Below, one piece after another: positions 16,634 through 23,399 of a DNA stretch of 26,860 nt. The stretch comes from Eggerthellaceae bacterium (lineage in GTDB: Bacteria > Actinomycetota > Coriobacteriia > Coriobacteriales > Eggerthellaceae). Both the position numbers and the translations under genes were made by a program. The notes under the pieces are model-generated. The model made no database searches. It saw only the letters and a program-made list of their open reading frames with translations, and was not told where the DNA came from. The stretch spans positions 1 through 26,860 of the forward strand of contig JAFYTB010000207.1 in NCBI GenBank assembly GCA_017559045.1, read 5' to 3'. Numbering within the stretch: the first letter of the stretch is position 1; each line of letters opens with the position of its first letter.

Positions 16634-16669
16634 AAGGGGCCAACTTCGGAAACCCGAAGCCAGCCCCTT
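16634..16669 (-). terminator. Terminator of the Mo enzyme 1 operon
   Basis: AAGGGGC (16634-16640) pairs with GCCCCTT (16663-16669) and an inner CTTCGG/CCGAAG stem (16644-16659) extends it. The minus-strand tail reads TTTTTGCTTTTCGC. It isolates the Mo enzyme 1 unit from the SDR operon. Confidence 0.85.
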
Positions 16670-16696
16670 ACAAAAACGGCCTACTTGTATATAGGT

Positions 16697-17044
16697 TTAC
16701 TTGCAGGTGTACGGCCCGGGCACGAACAGAACCTGGTTGGGCTTCTTGTCAAGCTCGACAACCAGCTCGTCGATGGGACCAAACTTCATGACACCAGCGA
16801 GGCAGTGATGCACGCAGGTGGGAAGCTTACCTACAGCCTGACGGTCTGCGCACAGGTCGCACAGGCTCGTCGGGGTGGGAATCTTATTCCAGTTCAGGGT
16901 CTTCTCGTCGACCTGCCAGGGACCCTCGTCCAGAACGCGGATGCCCCACTTGCCAACGCCAAAACCATGCTCCTTCTTGCAAGCAACCTCACAGGACTGG
17001 CAGCCAGAGCAGAACTCGTAATCAATCAAAAGTCCGTTGCGCAT
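16697..17044 (-). CDS. Ferredoxin-like [4Fe-4S] electron-transfer subunit of Mo enzyme 1
   Basis: A 115-residue two-cluster FeS protein of the DmsB/HycB type but much smaller than a four-cluster DmsB. Cysteines are C12-x2-C15-x2-C18-x3-C22 and C62-x2-C65-x11-C77-x3-C81, enough for two [4Fe-4S] clusters. There is no signal peptide or membrane anchor, so the complex should be cytoplasmic. It passes electrons to or from the catalytic subunit encoded just upstream (11-base gap). Start ATG 17044 has AAGGAG 7 bases upstream; the frame is open further up but overlaps the catalytic gene. All eight cysteines align exactly with those of the FeS subunit at 20149-20634. A ninth, C114, is at the extreme C-terminus. 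Confidence 0.92.
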   Translation of the reverse strand: MRNGLLIDYEFCSGCQSCEVACKKEHGFGVGKWGIRVLDEGPWQVDEKTLNWNKIPTPTSLCDLCADRQAVGKLPTCVHHCLAGVMKFGPIDELVVELDKKPNQVLFVPGPYTCK

Positions 17045-17055
17045 TGTTCTTCTCC

Positions 17056-19347
17056 TTACCTGTTCAGCTTCTCGACCTTGCAGATGACGCACTTGAAGGG
17101 AGCGCCGAAGCCGAGCTTACCGACAAACTTATGCGGGATGAGCTCGTTGATGTTGGAGCGCCAAACGCCGAACAGATGCGGCTCTTCGCCATCCTCTTCG
17201 GGGAACCAGAAGCCGTGCTGTGCGTGAACGACGCCCGCCTTGACGACAGGGGTAACCTTTGCACGCAGCTGGCACTTGCCAAACTCGTTCTCGACGTTGA
17301 CCCACTCGCCGTCCTCGATACCGAGACCAGCGGCGTCCTTCGGGTTGATCTCAAGCAGCGGATCGGGGTTCAGCTCGCGGAGCAGACCGATCTGCTTGCC
17401 CTCGGAGTGGAAGTAAGCGTAGGTGCGGGCACCGGTGGTGAGCACGAACGGATACTCTTCCATGAGCTCGGGCGTGGAGATGGGAGAACGCTGCGGCTCC
17501 TCGTAGTAGGGCAGCGGATCGTCGCCGAACTGGCGGAACATGGTGGAGTACAGCTCGACGCGGCCGGTCGGGGTGTTGAAGCCCGGCTTGCCGTCGGGAC
17601 GCAGGCGACCAGTCTCGTACTTCTTGTAACGGACCTCGCGCTGAACAACGACCTTCTCGCGCATATCCTCATAGGTCATGCCGCAGTTGCCCATACGGAA
17701 CTCAGCACGGAACTCCTCGAAGTTAGCGAAGCGAGCATAGGTACCCGGGTTGAGACGGGTGCCGAGCTCCCACTGAATCTCAAGGTCGCCCTTGGTCTCG
17801 CCAACCTTGACAGCGTCAACGACGGAGCCAAGCATGTTCGGGGAAGCGCCGTAGTGGGTGCCCACCATGGACTGACGCTCTGCGAAGGAAGCGATCGGGA
17901 GGATGACGTCGGCGCAGCACTGAATGGTCGGAGTAATCCAGCAGTCAGCAGCGAAGACGAAGTCGAGCTTCTGCATTGCGTCATGCCAACGCTTCGGCTG
18001 AGCAGCGCAGGTGCCAGCGAGCAGGTTGGTGGAAGCAATGAAGCCGCCCTTGATAGCGTAAGGAACGCCGGTCTCCATAGCCTCGAGCGTAAGGTCTGCA
18101 TGAGAGTTCAGAACCATACCGACGTATGCCGGGTACTCCTTGAGGCCGATGATCTTGTTCTGAAGAACCGGACCAAGCTCCTTCCAGCCGAAGCCGAGGT
18201 CGCCGAGAGAGTCGTTGACGTCGCCGAGCAGCTGGCCGCCGGGGATGTCAAGGTTACCGGTGATAGCCTCGAGAGCGAGCATGCACTGACCGGACTGAGC
18301 GCCGTTGGCCTTCTGGTCGGTTGCGAGACCCCACAGAATTGCAGCGTTCTCAGCGTTAGCGTACATGCGAGTTGCGCCGTAGATGTCCTCGACGTCGAGA
18401 CCGCAGATCTCTGCAGCCATCTCGGGGGTCATGGTCTTGACGCGCTCAGCGAGCTGATCGAAGCCGTAGCACCACTTGCTCACGAACTCCTTGTCGTAGA
18501 GCTCCTCGGTGATGATGATGTTGAGCATTGCCATACCGAGAGCGGCGTCAGTACCGGGGCGAACCGGCAGATGATAGACGGCGCGGGTAGCGAGCCAGTT
18601 AGCACGCGGGTCGATGGAGATGAGCTTAGAACCACGCTTCATGCAGTCAAGCACGGAGTGGCCGAAGAAGCCGTCGCCGTTGGAGGGCAGAGGCTCCTTG
18701 CCCCAAGCAACCAGGACCTCGGGGATCTTGTATGCCGGGTCGTCATAACGCATCGGCAGACCGCCTGCGTAGTCCATCTCGGGATAAGTAACGCCAGCGA
18801 TATAGGTAGCTGCAGCAACGCGCGGGATGTAGCAAGCATAGCCAGACTGGGTGTAGCAAGCATTCGGGGTGCCGATCATAGCAGCGCCGTAGGGGCCGCA
18901 CATCGGGCCGCCCTCGCGGCCGGTGCCGCCGAAGACGACGATGGACTCAGGACCATACTGCTCCTTGAGACCCTGAATGTTCTCAACGATGATGTTGTAG
19001 GCGTCTTCCCAAGTGGTGCGCTCCCACTTGTTCAGACCACGATGCTCCTTGGCGCGCTTCATCGGGTAGATGACGCGGTCGGGATGATAGGTGAAATCGG
19101 TCAGGGTAAGGCAGCGAACGCAAAGGCGGCCCTGGGTGATGGGCTGATTCTCGTCGCCCTCAACCTTCTCAAGGATGCCGTCCTTGTTCACATAGAACTT
19201 AACGCCGCATCCAACCGGATGGCAACCCGGTGCAGACCATGCGCAGCCGCGGGTAACGGTATAGCCGTCCTCTTCCCACTGCCACGGCTTGTCGAGATCG
19301 TTTACGAAATTCTCGACGCCGCTATCGATTTTCGGTCGCGTAACCAT
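17056..19347 (-). CDS. Molybdopterin oxidoreductase catalytic subunit (DMSO reductase superfamily), Mo enzyme 1
   Basis: A 763-residue Mo/W-bis-pyranopterin enzyme without a Tat signal, so cytoplasmic. The N-terminal FeS site has C35-x6-C42-x4-C47-x28-C76, an unusual spacing shared by all three paralogues here. The likely metal ligand is C172 in GTPN...SGYACY, a position that is Cys in PhsA/PsrA-type enzymes; this is an alignment inference. Other family blocks are GGTGREGG, GFFGHSVLD, SIDPRANW, TPTGRVELYST, LTTGAR, and the C-terminal AQHGFWFPE and GFGAPFKCVICKVE. The substrate is unknown: acetylene hydratase, transhydroxylase and catechol dehydroxylases are relatives in the broad superfamily. 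ATG 19347 has GGGAGA upstream; the frame extends to 19467 but overlaps the preceding gene. It is third in a four-gene operon. Confidence 0.93.
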   Translation of the reverse strand: MVTRPKIDSGVENFVNDLDKPWQWEEDGYTVTRGCAWSAPGCHPVGCGVKFYVNKDGILEKVEGDENQPITQGRLCVRCLTLTDFTYHPDRVIYPMKRAKEHRGLNKWERTTWEDAYNIIVENIQGLKEQYGPESIVVFGGTGREGGPMCGPYGAAMIGTPNACYTQSGYACYIPRVAAATYIAGVTYPEMDYAGGLPMRYDDPAYKIPEVLVAWGKEPLPSNGDGFFGHSVLDCMKRGSKLISIDPRANWLATRAVYHLPVRPGTDAALGMAMLNIIITEELYDKEFVSKWCYGFDQLAERVKTMTPEMAAEICGLDVEDIYGATRMYANAENAAILWGLATDQKANGAQSGQCMLALEAITGNLDIPGGQLLGDVNDSLGDLGFGWKELGPVLQNKIIGLKEYPAYVGMVLNSHADLTLEAMETGVPYAIKGGFIASTNLLAGTCAAQPKRWHDAMQKLDFVFAADCWITPTIQCCADVILPIASFAERQSMVGTHYGASPNMLGSVVDAVKVGETKGDLEIQWELGTRLNPGTYARFANFEEFRAEFRMGNCGMTYEDMREKVVVQREVRYKKYETGRLRPDGKPGFNTPTGRVELYSTMFRQFGDDPLPYYEEPQRSPISTPELMEEYPFVLTTGARTYAYFHSEGKQIGLLRELNPDPLLEINPKDAAGLGIEDGEWVNVENEFGKCQLRAKVTPVVKAGVVHAQHGFWFPEEDGEEPHLFGVWRSNINELIPHKFVGKLGFGAPFKCVICKVEKLNR

Positions 19348-19382
19348 AAGTACGTCTCCCGTCCTCTCTTGTTTCGTTTGCC

Positions 19383-19595
19383 CTATTCGTATTCCAAGCG
19401 CTTCGGGCGCAAACCATGCGTGCCATCGCCAATGGGGGTAAATGCCTTTTCTCCGCAGGAGGAGCACACACCCGTCGTTCCATCAATAAGTCCGGTACCG
19501 CACTTCAAGCACGGAATGGACGGTGGCGGAACGTACAGGGGGCTCTCCGGGTTGAATTTACCGCAACGGCCGCACGAATCGCAGGGATAGCACAT
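19383..19595 (-). CDS. Small 8-cysteine zinc-ribbon/FeS-like protein
   Basis: A 70-residue protein. The N-terminus has C2-x2-C5-x2-C8-x2-C11, a ferredoxin-like tetrad, and the centre has C29-x2-C32-x11-C44-x2-C47, a zinc-ribbon spacing. The C-terminus is basic and uncharacterised. It could bind a zinc and an FeS cluster, or two zincs, and act as a small electron carrier or as an assembly factor for Mo enzyme 1. No family was recognised. ATG 19595 has AGGGA 5 bases upstream. It lies 8 bases after the SlyD-like gene and 35 bases before the Mo catalytic gene, so co-transcription is likely. Confidence 0.8.
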   Translation of the reverse strand: MCYPCDSCGRCGKFNPESPLYVPPPSIPCLKCGTGLIDGTTGVCSSCGEKAFTPIGDGTHGLRPKRLEYE

Positions 19596-19603
19596 AAGCG
19601 TCC

Positions 19604-20035
19604 CTACTTCAGATCAACCAACTCGACCCAATACTCAAGGGTCTTGCCAGCAAAGGGATGATTCATGTCAAGCTTGAGCATATCCTCAGTTGCCTCGGAT
19701 ACGAAAGCCGGGCGCTTAGCCAGACCATCGCCGCTCTCCCACATGATGAAGGTACCCTGCTTGATCTCATAACCGTGAGGGATCATGGAACGGGGGTACC
19801 ACTTGATGTACTTGTCGTAAGACTCGCCATAGCCTTCCTCAGGCGGAATGATCAAGGTGCAGCTCTCGCCCACCTCAAGCTGACGGAGAGCCTTCTCAAC
19901 GCCGACAGGCACACGGCCCATGCCGATCATGACAGGCAACGGATCGTCCATATGCTTGTCGACAGGCTCCTGTCCGTAGACACCGCCCTGATAGCGGATA
20001 TAGGCAATCTGACCTTGCCTTGCCATTTCGGTCAT
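19604..20035 (-). CDS. FKBP-type peptidyl-prolyl isomerase, SlyD-like
   Basis: A 143-residue FKBP-domain prolyl isomerase. GxGRVPVGVEKALRQLEVGES (here GMGRVPVGVE onward) is the FKBP core, the PPEEGYGESYDKYIKWYPRSMIP segment and what follows correspond to the SlyD insert-in-flap region, and LDMNHPFAGKTLEYWVEL is the SlyD closing signature. The His/Cys-rich metal-binding tail of E. coli SlyD is absent. The ATG at 20041 lies directly against the AAAGGGG site; the ATG at 20035 has that site 6 bases upstream and is taken as the start. As first gene of the Mo enzyme 1 operon it is likely a folding helper for that enzyme, a role often filled by TorD-type chaperones. That role is inference from position. 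Confidence 0.9.
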   Translation of the reverse strand: MTEMARQGQIAYIRYQGGVYGQEPVDKHMDDPLPVMIGMGRVPVGVEKALRQLEVGESCTLIIPPEEGYGESYDKYIKWYPRSMIPHGYEIKQGTFIMWESGDGLAKRPAFVSEATEDMLKLDMNHPFAGKTLEYWVELVDLK

Positions 20036-20062
20036 AGCCATCCCCTTTCGTTTAAAAAATTA

Positions 20063-20094
20063 CCGGGTGCCCGCATTTTACTGCAGGCACCCGG
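20063..20094 (-). terminator. Terminator of the Mo enzyme 2 operon
   Basis: CCGGGTGCCCGCA (from 20063) pairs with TGCAGGCACCCGG (ending 20094), 12 of 13 positions, followed on the minus strand by TAATTTTTTAAA. Only about 20 bases separate the tail from the ribosome site of the SlyD-like gene. Confidence 0.9.
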
Positions 20095-20148
20095 ATTACG
20101 CATACGAAGTCAGTTATGCGCAAACGCACAACCTATCAGGCAGCTCGC

Positions 20149-20634
20149 CTACTCGGTAGCGCCCTCGAAGGTGCCGACCTTGCCGTCGTGACGATGAGCA
20201 CCGAAGGATGCCTGACCGGTACCCTCGACCTCGATCTTAGCGGCGACATGAGCGTTGCCCTTGTCGACATGGACGAACTCGCCCTTAGCGACCTTCGGCA
20301 TGAACTGCGGAACAACGAGGAACTGCTTCGGCTTAGCAGCGAGCTTCTTTGCGAGCTCCTCAACCGGACCGTAGTACATGACGTTAGCGAGGCAGTGATG
20401 CACGCAGATGGGCTCGCGACCCTTAGCGGTACGATCAGCGCAGAGATCGCAGAGGTCGGTCGGCAGCGGCCAGTAATTGAAGTTCCAGTTATCCTCGTCG
20501 ATCTTCCAAGGACCATCAGCATGAACGGCGATGCCGGTCTTGCCTACGGGATAGCCATGCTCTTCCTTGCACGAAACCTGGCAGGAGCCGCAGTTGGTGC
20601 AGTATTCGTAATCAATAAGAAGTCCGTAAGTCAT
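20149..20634 (-). CDS. Ferredoxin-like [4Fe-4S] electron-transfer subunit of Mo enzyme 2
   Basis: A 161-residue two-cluster FeS protein with C12/15/18/22 and C62/65/77/81, the same positions as its paralogue at 16697-17044. It carries about 46 extra C-terminal residues rich in Lys, Val, Gly and His that the paralogue lacks; these may dock it to Mo enzyme 2 or tune specificity. There is no signal or membrane anchor. The ATG at 20634 is 3 bases after the TAA of the catalytic gene and the ribosome site is weak (only GGTG nearby), so translation is probably coupled to the upstream gene. It transfers electrons for Mo enzyme 2; the physiological donor is not encoded nearby. Confidence 0.92.
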   Translation of the reverse strand: MTYGLLIDYEYCTNCGSCQVSCKEEHGYPVGKTGIAVHADGPWKIDEDNWNFNYWPLPTDLCDLCADRTAKGREPICVHHCLANVMYYGPVEELAKKLAAKPKQFLVVPQFMPKVAKGEFVHVDKGNAHVAAKIEVEGTGQASFGAHRHDGKVGTFEGATE

Positions 20635-20637
20635 CTT

Positions 20638-23013
20638 TTACACCAGCTTTCCGAATTTCTCCCAGACGAAGTCCATGTCGGTGTCGTAGGACTCGGACAC
20701 GGGCTCGATGTTGCAGATCAGGCACTTGTTCGGCGCGCCGAAGCCCAGCTTGCCCATGTGACCGTTCGGGCACAGGTTGTTGATCTGGGAACGGAAGGTG
20801 CCGTACAGGTTCGGCTCGGAGCCGTCCTGCTCGGGGAACCACCAGCCGTGCTGGCCATGGACGGTCTTCTCGTCGACGACCTCAGAGACCTTAGCCTTCA
20901 TGATAGCCTCGCCGAACATGTTCCACACGCGGACCCACTGGCCGTCAGCAATGTTGTACTTCTGAGCGGTGACAGGGTTGATCTCCAGCAGCGGGTTCGG
21001 GTTGAGCTCACGCAGATACGGGATCTGACGGTTCTCGGAGTGGAAGAATGCGGTAACGCGAGCGCCAGTGGTGAGGATGAGCGGGTACTCAGCCTTGGTT
21101 GCCTCGTCGATCTTCTCGCTGACGGGGCTGAACTCGGGCTCGAGGTAGAACGGCAGCGGATCCTCGCCGAACTGATGGTAAGCGGTGGACCAAAGCTCAA
21201 CGCGGCCGGTCGGGGTTGCGAAGCCCGGCTTGCCGTCGGGACGCAGGAGGCCCTTCTCGTACTTGTAGTACTCGATCGGCACCTGAGCAACGACGCACTT
21301 GGAGACCTCATCGAAGGTCTTGCCGCCGTCGTTGACGCCAAGGCGGAATGCCTCGACGAGCTCGTGCTCGTTAGCCCACTTGGAGAAGCGCTCGGGATGG
21401 ATGTACTTGCCGAGGCGGTATGCGAGCTCCATGTCGGAGGGCAGGTTGCCGCAGTCAACAGCCTTGTGCATGAAGCCAGCGGTAACGGTGCAAGGTGCGT
21501 AGTGCGTAAAGACGGTACCCTCGCGCTCAGCAACGGTTGCGATCGGGAGGAACAGGTCGCAGGTTGCCTGGATGGAGGCGTTCATGAATACGTCGATACC
21601 GATGCAGAACTCGAGAGCCTTGCAGAGGGCATCGTGCCAACGCTTCGGCTCCATGGAGGTGTTGGACAGCGGGTTGGATGCCATGTAGAAGCCCATGCGG
21701 ATCGGGTAGGGCTTATCGGTCTCGAGAGCCTCGAGCATGAGGTCGACCTGAGAGTTGAGGATCATGTTGCAGTATGCGGGATACTGGTCCATGCCGATCA
21801 TCTTCTTGAACAGCTCGTCCGGGATGCACTCCTTGTAGCCGAAGCCGAGCTCGTTGTGGCCGGCGTCAGCACCGGGCATCAGCTGGCCGCCCGGGCGGTC
21901 AAGGTTGCCGGTGATAGCCTGGAGAGCGATGATGCACTGGCTGTTCTGCATGCCGTCGGTCTTCTGGTCGACAGCGAGGCCCCACATGATAGCTGCGGGC
22001 TTAGCCTGAGCGTACATACGAGCAGCAGCGATGATCTTCTCAGCAGGGATCTGGCAGATCTCAGCAGCCTTCTCGACGGGCATGGTGGCGACGCGCTCAG
22101 CGAGCTGCTCGAAGCCGTAGCACCAGTACTCGACGAAGTCCTTATCGTAGAGCTCTTCCTTGATGATGATGTCGAGCATTGCCATTGCAAGAGCGGTGTC
22201 GGTGCCGGCACGCAGCTGCAGATGGATGTCAGCACGAGCGGAGAGCCAGTTGACGCGGGGGTCAACCTGGATCAGGCGGGTGCCACGACGCATTGCGTCG
22301 ACGACGGAGTGGCCGAAGAAGCCGTCCGGGTTAGACTCGAGCGGAGCCTTGCCCCACATAACGATGCACTCGGTGAGCTCGTAGCGCTCGTCGTCCCAAC
22401 GACCGGGCAGTGCGCCAGAGTAGTCCCACTCGGAGTAGGTAGAACCGGTGATGTAAGCTGCAGCAGCGAGACGCGGGGTGTAGCAAGCATAGCCGGACTG
22501 CATGTAGCAGTAGTTCGGAGTACCGAAAACCATGGTCGGGTAGAGGGACATGGTGCCACCCTCACGACCGGTACCGGACATACCGATGATGGACTCGGGG
22601 CCGTAGGTTGCGCAGATGCGCTCGTACTCAACCTTAACGATCTCGAATGCCTCTTCCCAAGAGCACTCGACCCAAGCATCAGCGTTACCACGCTCGGCGC
22701 GGTCGCGCTTCATGGGAGCGAAGATGCGAGCGGGGCTGTAGACATAATCCTTCAGAGCGATGCATCTGGGGCAAAGACGACCCTGGGTGACCGGATGGTT
22801 CTCGTCACCCTCAACCTTCTGAAGACGACCGTTCTCGTCAACATAGAGCTTGAGGCCGCATCCAACAGGATGGCATCCCGGAGGGGACCACGGGCAGGTA
22901 CGGGTGACGGTCATGCCGTCCTCCTCGTAGCGCCAAGGCTTGCCGATGTCGTTAACATCGGAAAGAGAATCAAGCTTGACGACTGCAGCAGGCTTGTAAT
23001 CTGCTAATTGCAT
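20638..23013 (-). CDS. Molybdopterin oxidoreductase catalytic subunit (DMSO reductase superfamily), Mo enzyme 2
   Basis: A 791-residue cytoplasmic paralogue of Mo enzymes 1 and 3 and the most diverged of the three. FeS cysteines are C40-x6-C47-x4-C52-x28-C81. The putative Mo ligand is C177 in GTPNYCYMQSGYACY. Family blocks include SGTGREGG, GFFGHSVVD, QVDPRVNW, TPTGRVELWST, LTTGAR and GQHGWWFPEQDG, and the C-terminus ends with GFGAPNKCLICNIEP plus a DTDMDFVWEKFG tail shared with Mo enzyme 3 but missing in 1. ATG 23013 has GGAGAG 7 bases upstream. An in-frame GTG at 23052 would add 13 residues but lacks a ribosome site. It pairs with the FeS subunit 3 bases downstream and is preceded by an unusual leader (11-codon ORF plus hairpin). 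Substrate unknown. Confidence 0.93.
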   Translation of the reverse strand: MQLADYKPAAVVKLDSLSDVNDIGKPWRYEEDGMTVTRTCPWSPPGCHPVGCGLKLYVDENGRLQKVEGDENHPVTQGRLCPRCIALKDYVYSPARIFAPMKRDRAERGNADAWVECSWEEAFEIVKVEYERICATYGPESIIGMSGTGREGGTMSLYPTMVFGTPNYCYMQSGYACYTPRLAAAAYITGSTYSEWDYSGALPGRWDDERYELTECIVMWGKAPLESNPDGFFGHSVVDAMRRGTRLIQVDPRVNWLSARADIHLQLRAGTDTALAMAMLDIIIKEELYDKDFVEYWCYGFEQLAERVATMPVEKAAEICQIPAEKIIAAARMYAQAKPAAIMWGLAVDQKTDGMQNSQCIIALQAITGNLDRPGGQLMPGADAGHNELGFGYKECIPDELFKKMIGMDQYPAYCNMILNSQVDLMLEALETDKPYPIRMGFYMASNPLSNTSMEPKRWHDALCKALEFCIGIDVFMNASIQATCDLFLPIATVAEREGTVFTHYAPCTVTAGFMHKAVDCGNLPSDMELAYRLGKYIHPERFSKWANEHELVEAFRLGVNDGGKTFDEVSKCVVAQVPIEYYKYEKGLLRPDGKPGFATPTGRVELWSTAYHQFGEDPLPFYLEPEFSPVSEKIDEATKAEYPLILTTGARVTAFFHSENRQIPYLRELNPNPLLEINPVTAQKYNIADGQWVRVWNMFGEAIMKAKVSEVVDEKTVHGQHGWWFPEQDGSEPNLYGTFRSQINNLCPNGHMGKLGFGAPNKCLICNIEPVSESYDTDMDFVWEKFGKLV

Positions 23014-23026
23014 GTTCTCACTCTCC

Positions 23027-23062
23027 TCATACTTTTTGCTTTCTTTCCACACAAGGATTCAT
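23027..23062 (-). CDS. Candidate 11-residue leader peptide ahead of Mo enzyme 2
   Basis: ATG at 23062 opens MNPCVERKQKV and stops with TGA at 23027. A strong GGAGGG ribosome site lies 9 bases upstream. The stop codon is joined directly to the GGAGAG ribosome site of the Mo enzyme 2 gene. That layout suits translational coupling or a leader-peptide switch. It could also be chance. Confidence 0.4.
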   Translation of the reverse strand: MNPCVERKQKV

Positions 23063-23087
23063 CGACGTGTTCCCTCCTGTGGAAAGA
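23042..23087 (-). promoter_or_regulatory. Leader hairpin around the small ORF
   Basis: TCTTTCCACA (23042-23051) and TGTGGAAAGA (23078-23087) are a perfect 10-bp inverted repeat with a 26-base loop. In the mRNA the loop contains the ribosome site and start codon of the 11-codon ORF, and the 3' arm lies inside that ORF, so a ribosome on it would melt the stem. Confidence 0.5.
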
Positions 23088-23347
23088 CCCCCTAGCAACC
23101 GCGTTTGCCAAACCCCAGCGCATTAGCCCCCCTGGGTGAATGGATACGAGGCCACACGGCGGCAACTTAGCCTGGATTCTAGGACGCACGGGGTTACTAA
23201 AACTATCGGGCACATAGTCCCATTCGCTTTTCACCCATCGGACAAGGAGTACTACTGAGTAGATCGGACTTTACAAAAGCCCACGTCAGAGCCTCAAACC
23301 ATACTTTCTCATACCACCGCTCAACCTCATCGTTTTACAAAAGAAAA

Positions 23348-23369
23348 GGAGGCCGTAAAAACGGCCTCC
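23348..23369 (-). terminator. Terminator of Mo enzyme 3
   Basis: GGAGGCCGT (23348-23356) pairs perfectly with ACGGCCTCC (23361-23369) around a 4-base loop. The minus-strand tail is TTTTCTTTTG. It lies about 30 bases after the stop codon. Confidence 0.88.
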
Positions 23370-23399
23370 CGCAACTGGATCGATTGGCTTTTAAGTGGC

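Larger units (their letters stand above)
23014..23399 (-). promoter_or_regulatory. 386-base gap: leader and promoter region of Mo enzyme 2
   Basis: It holds the 11-codon leader ORF and hairpin (23027-23087), the terminator of Mo enzyme 3 (23348-23369) and two copies of TTTACAAAAG. A 76-codon frame at 23004-23234 has no family features and overlaps the leader. The long distance between terminator and start codon leaves room for a promoter with extra regulation. No unambiguous -10/-35 pair was found. Confidence 0.5.

Noticed and set aside
23004..23234. A 76-codon minus-strand frame in the Mo enzyme 2 leader
   Set aside because: No ribosome site or family feature, and it overlaps the better-supported leader ORF and hairpin.
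23295..23320. CATACTTTCTCATACC as a third copy of the 22-bp promoter element
   Set aside because: It shares only the paired GTATG-like blocks, is in opposite orientation relative to its gene and has one extra base between blocks; too weak to claim.
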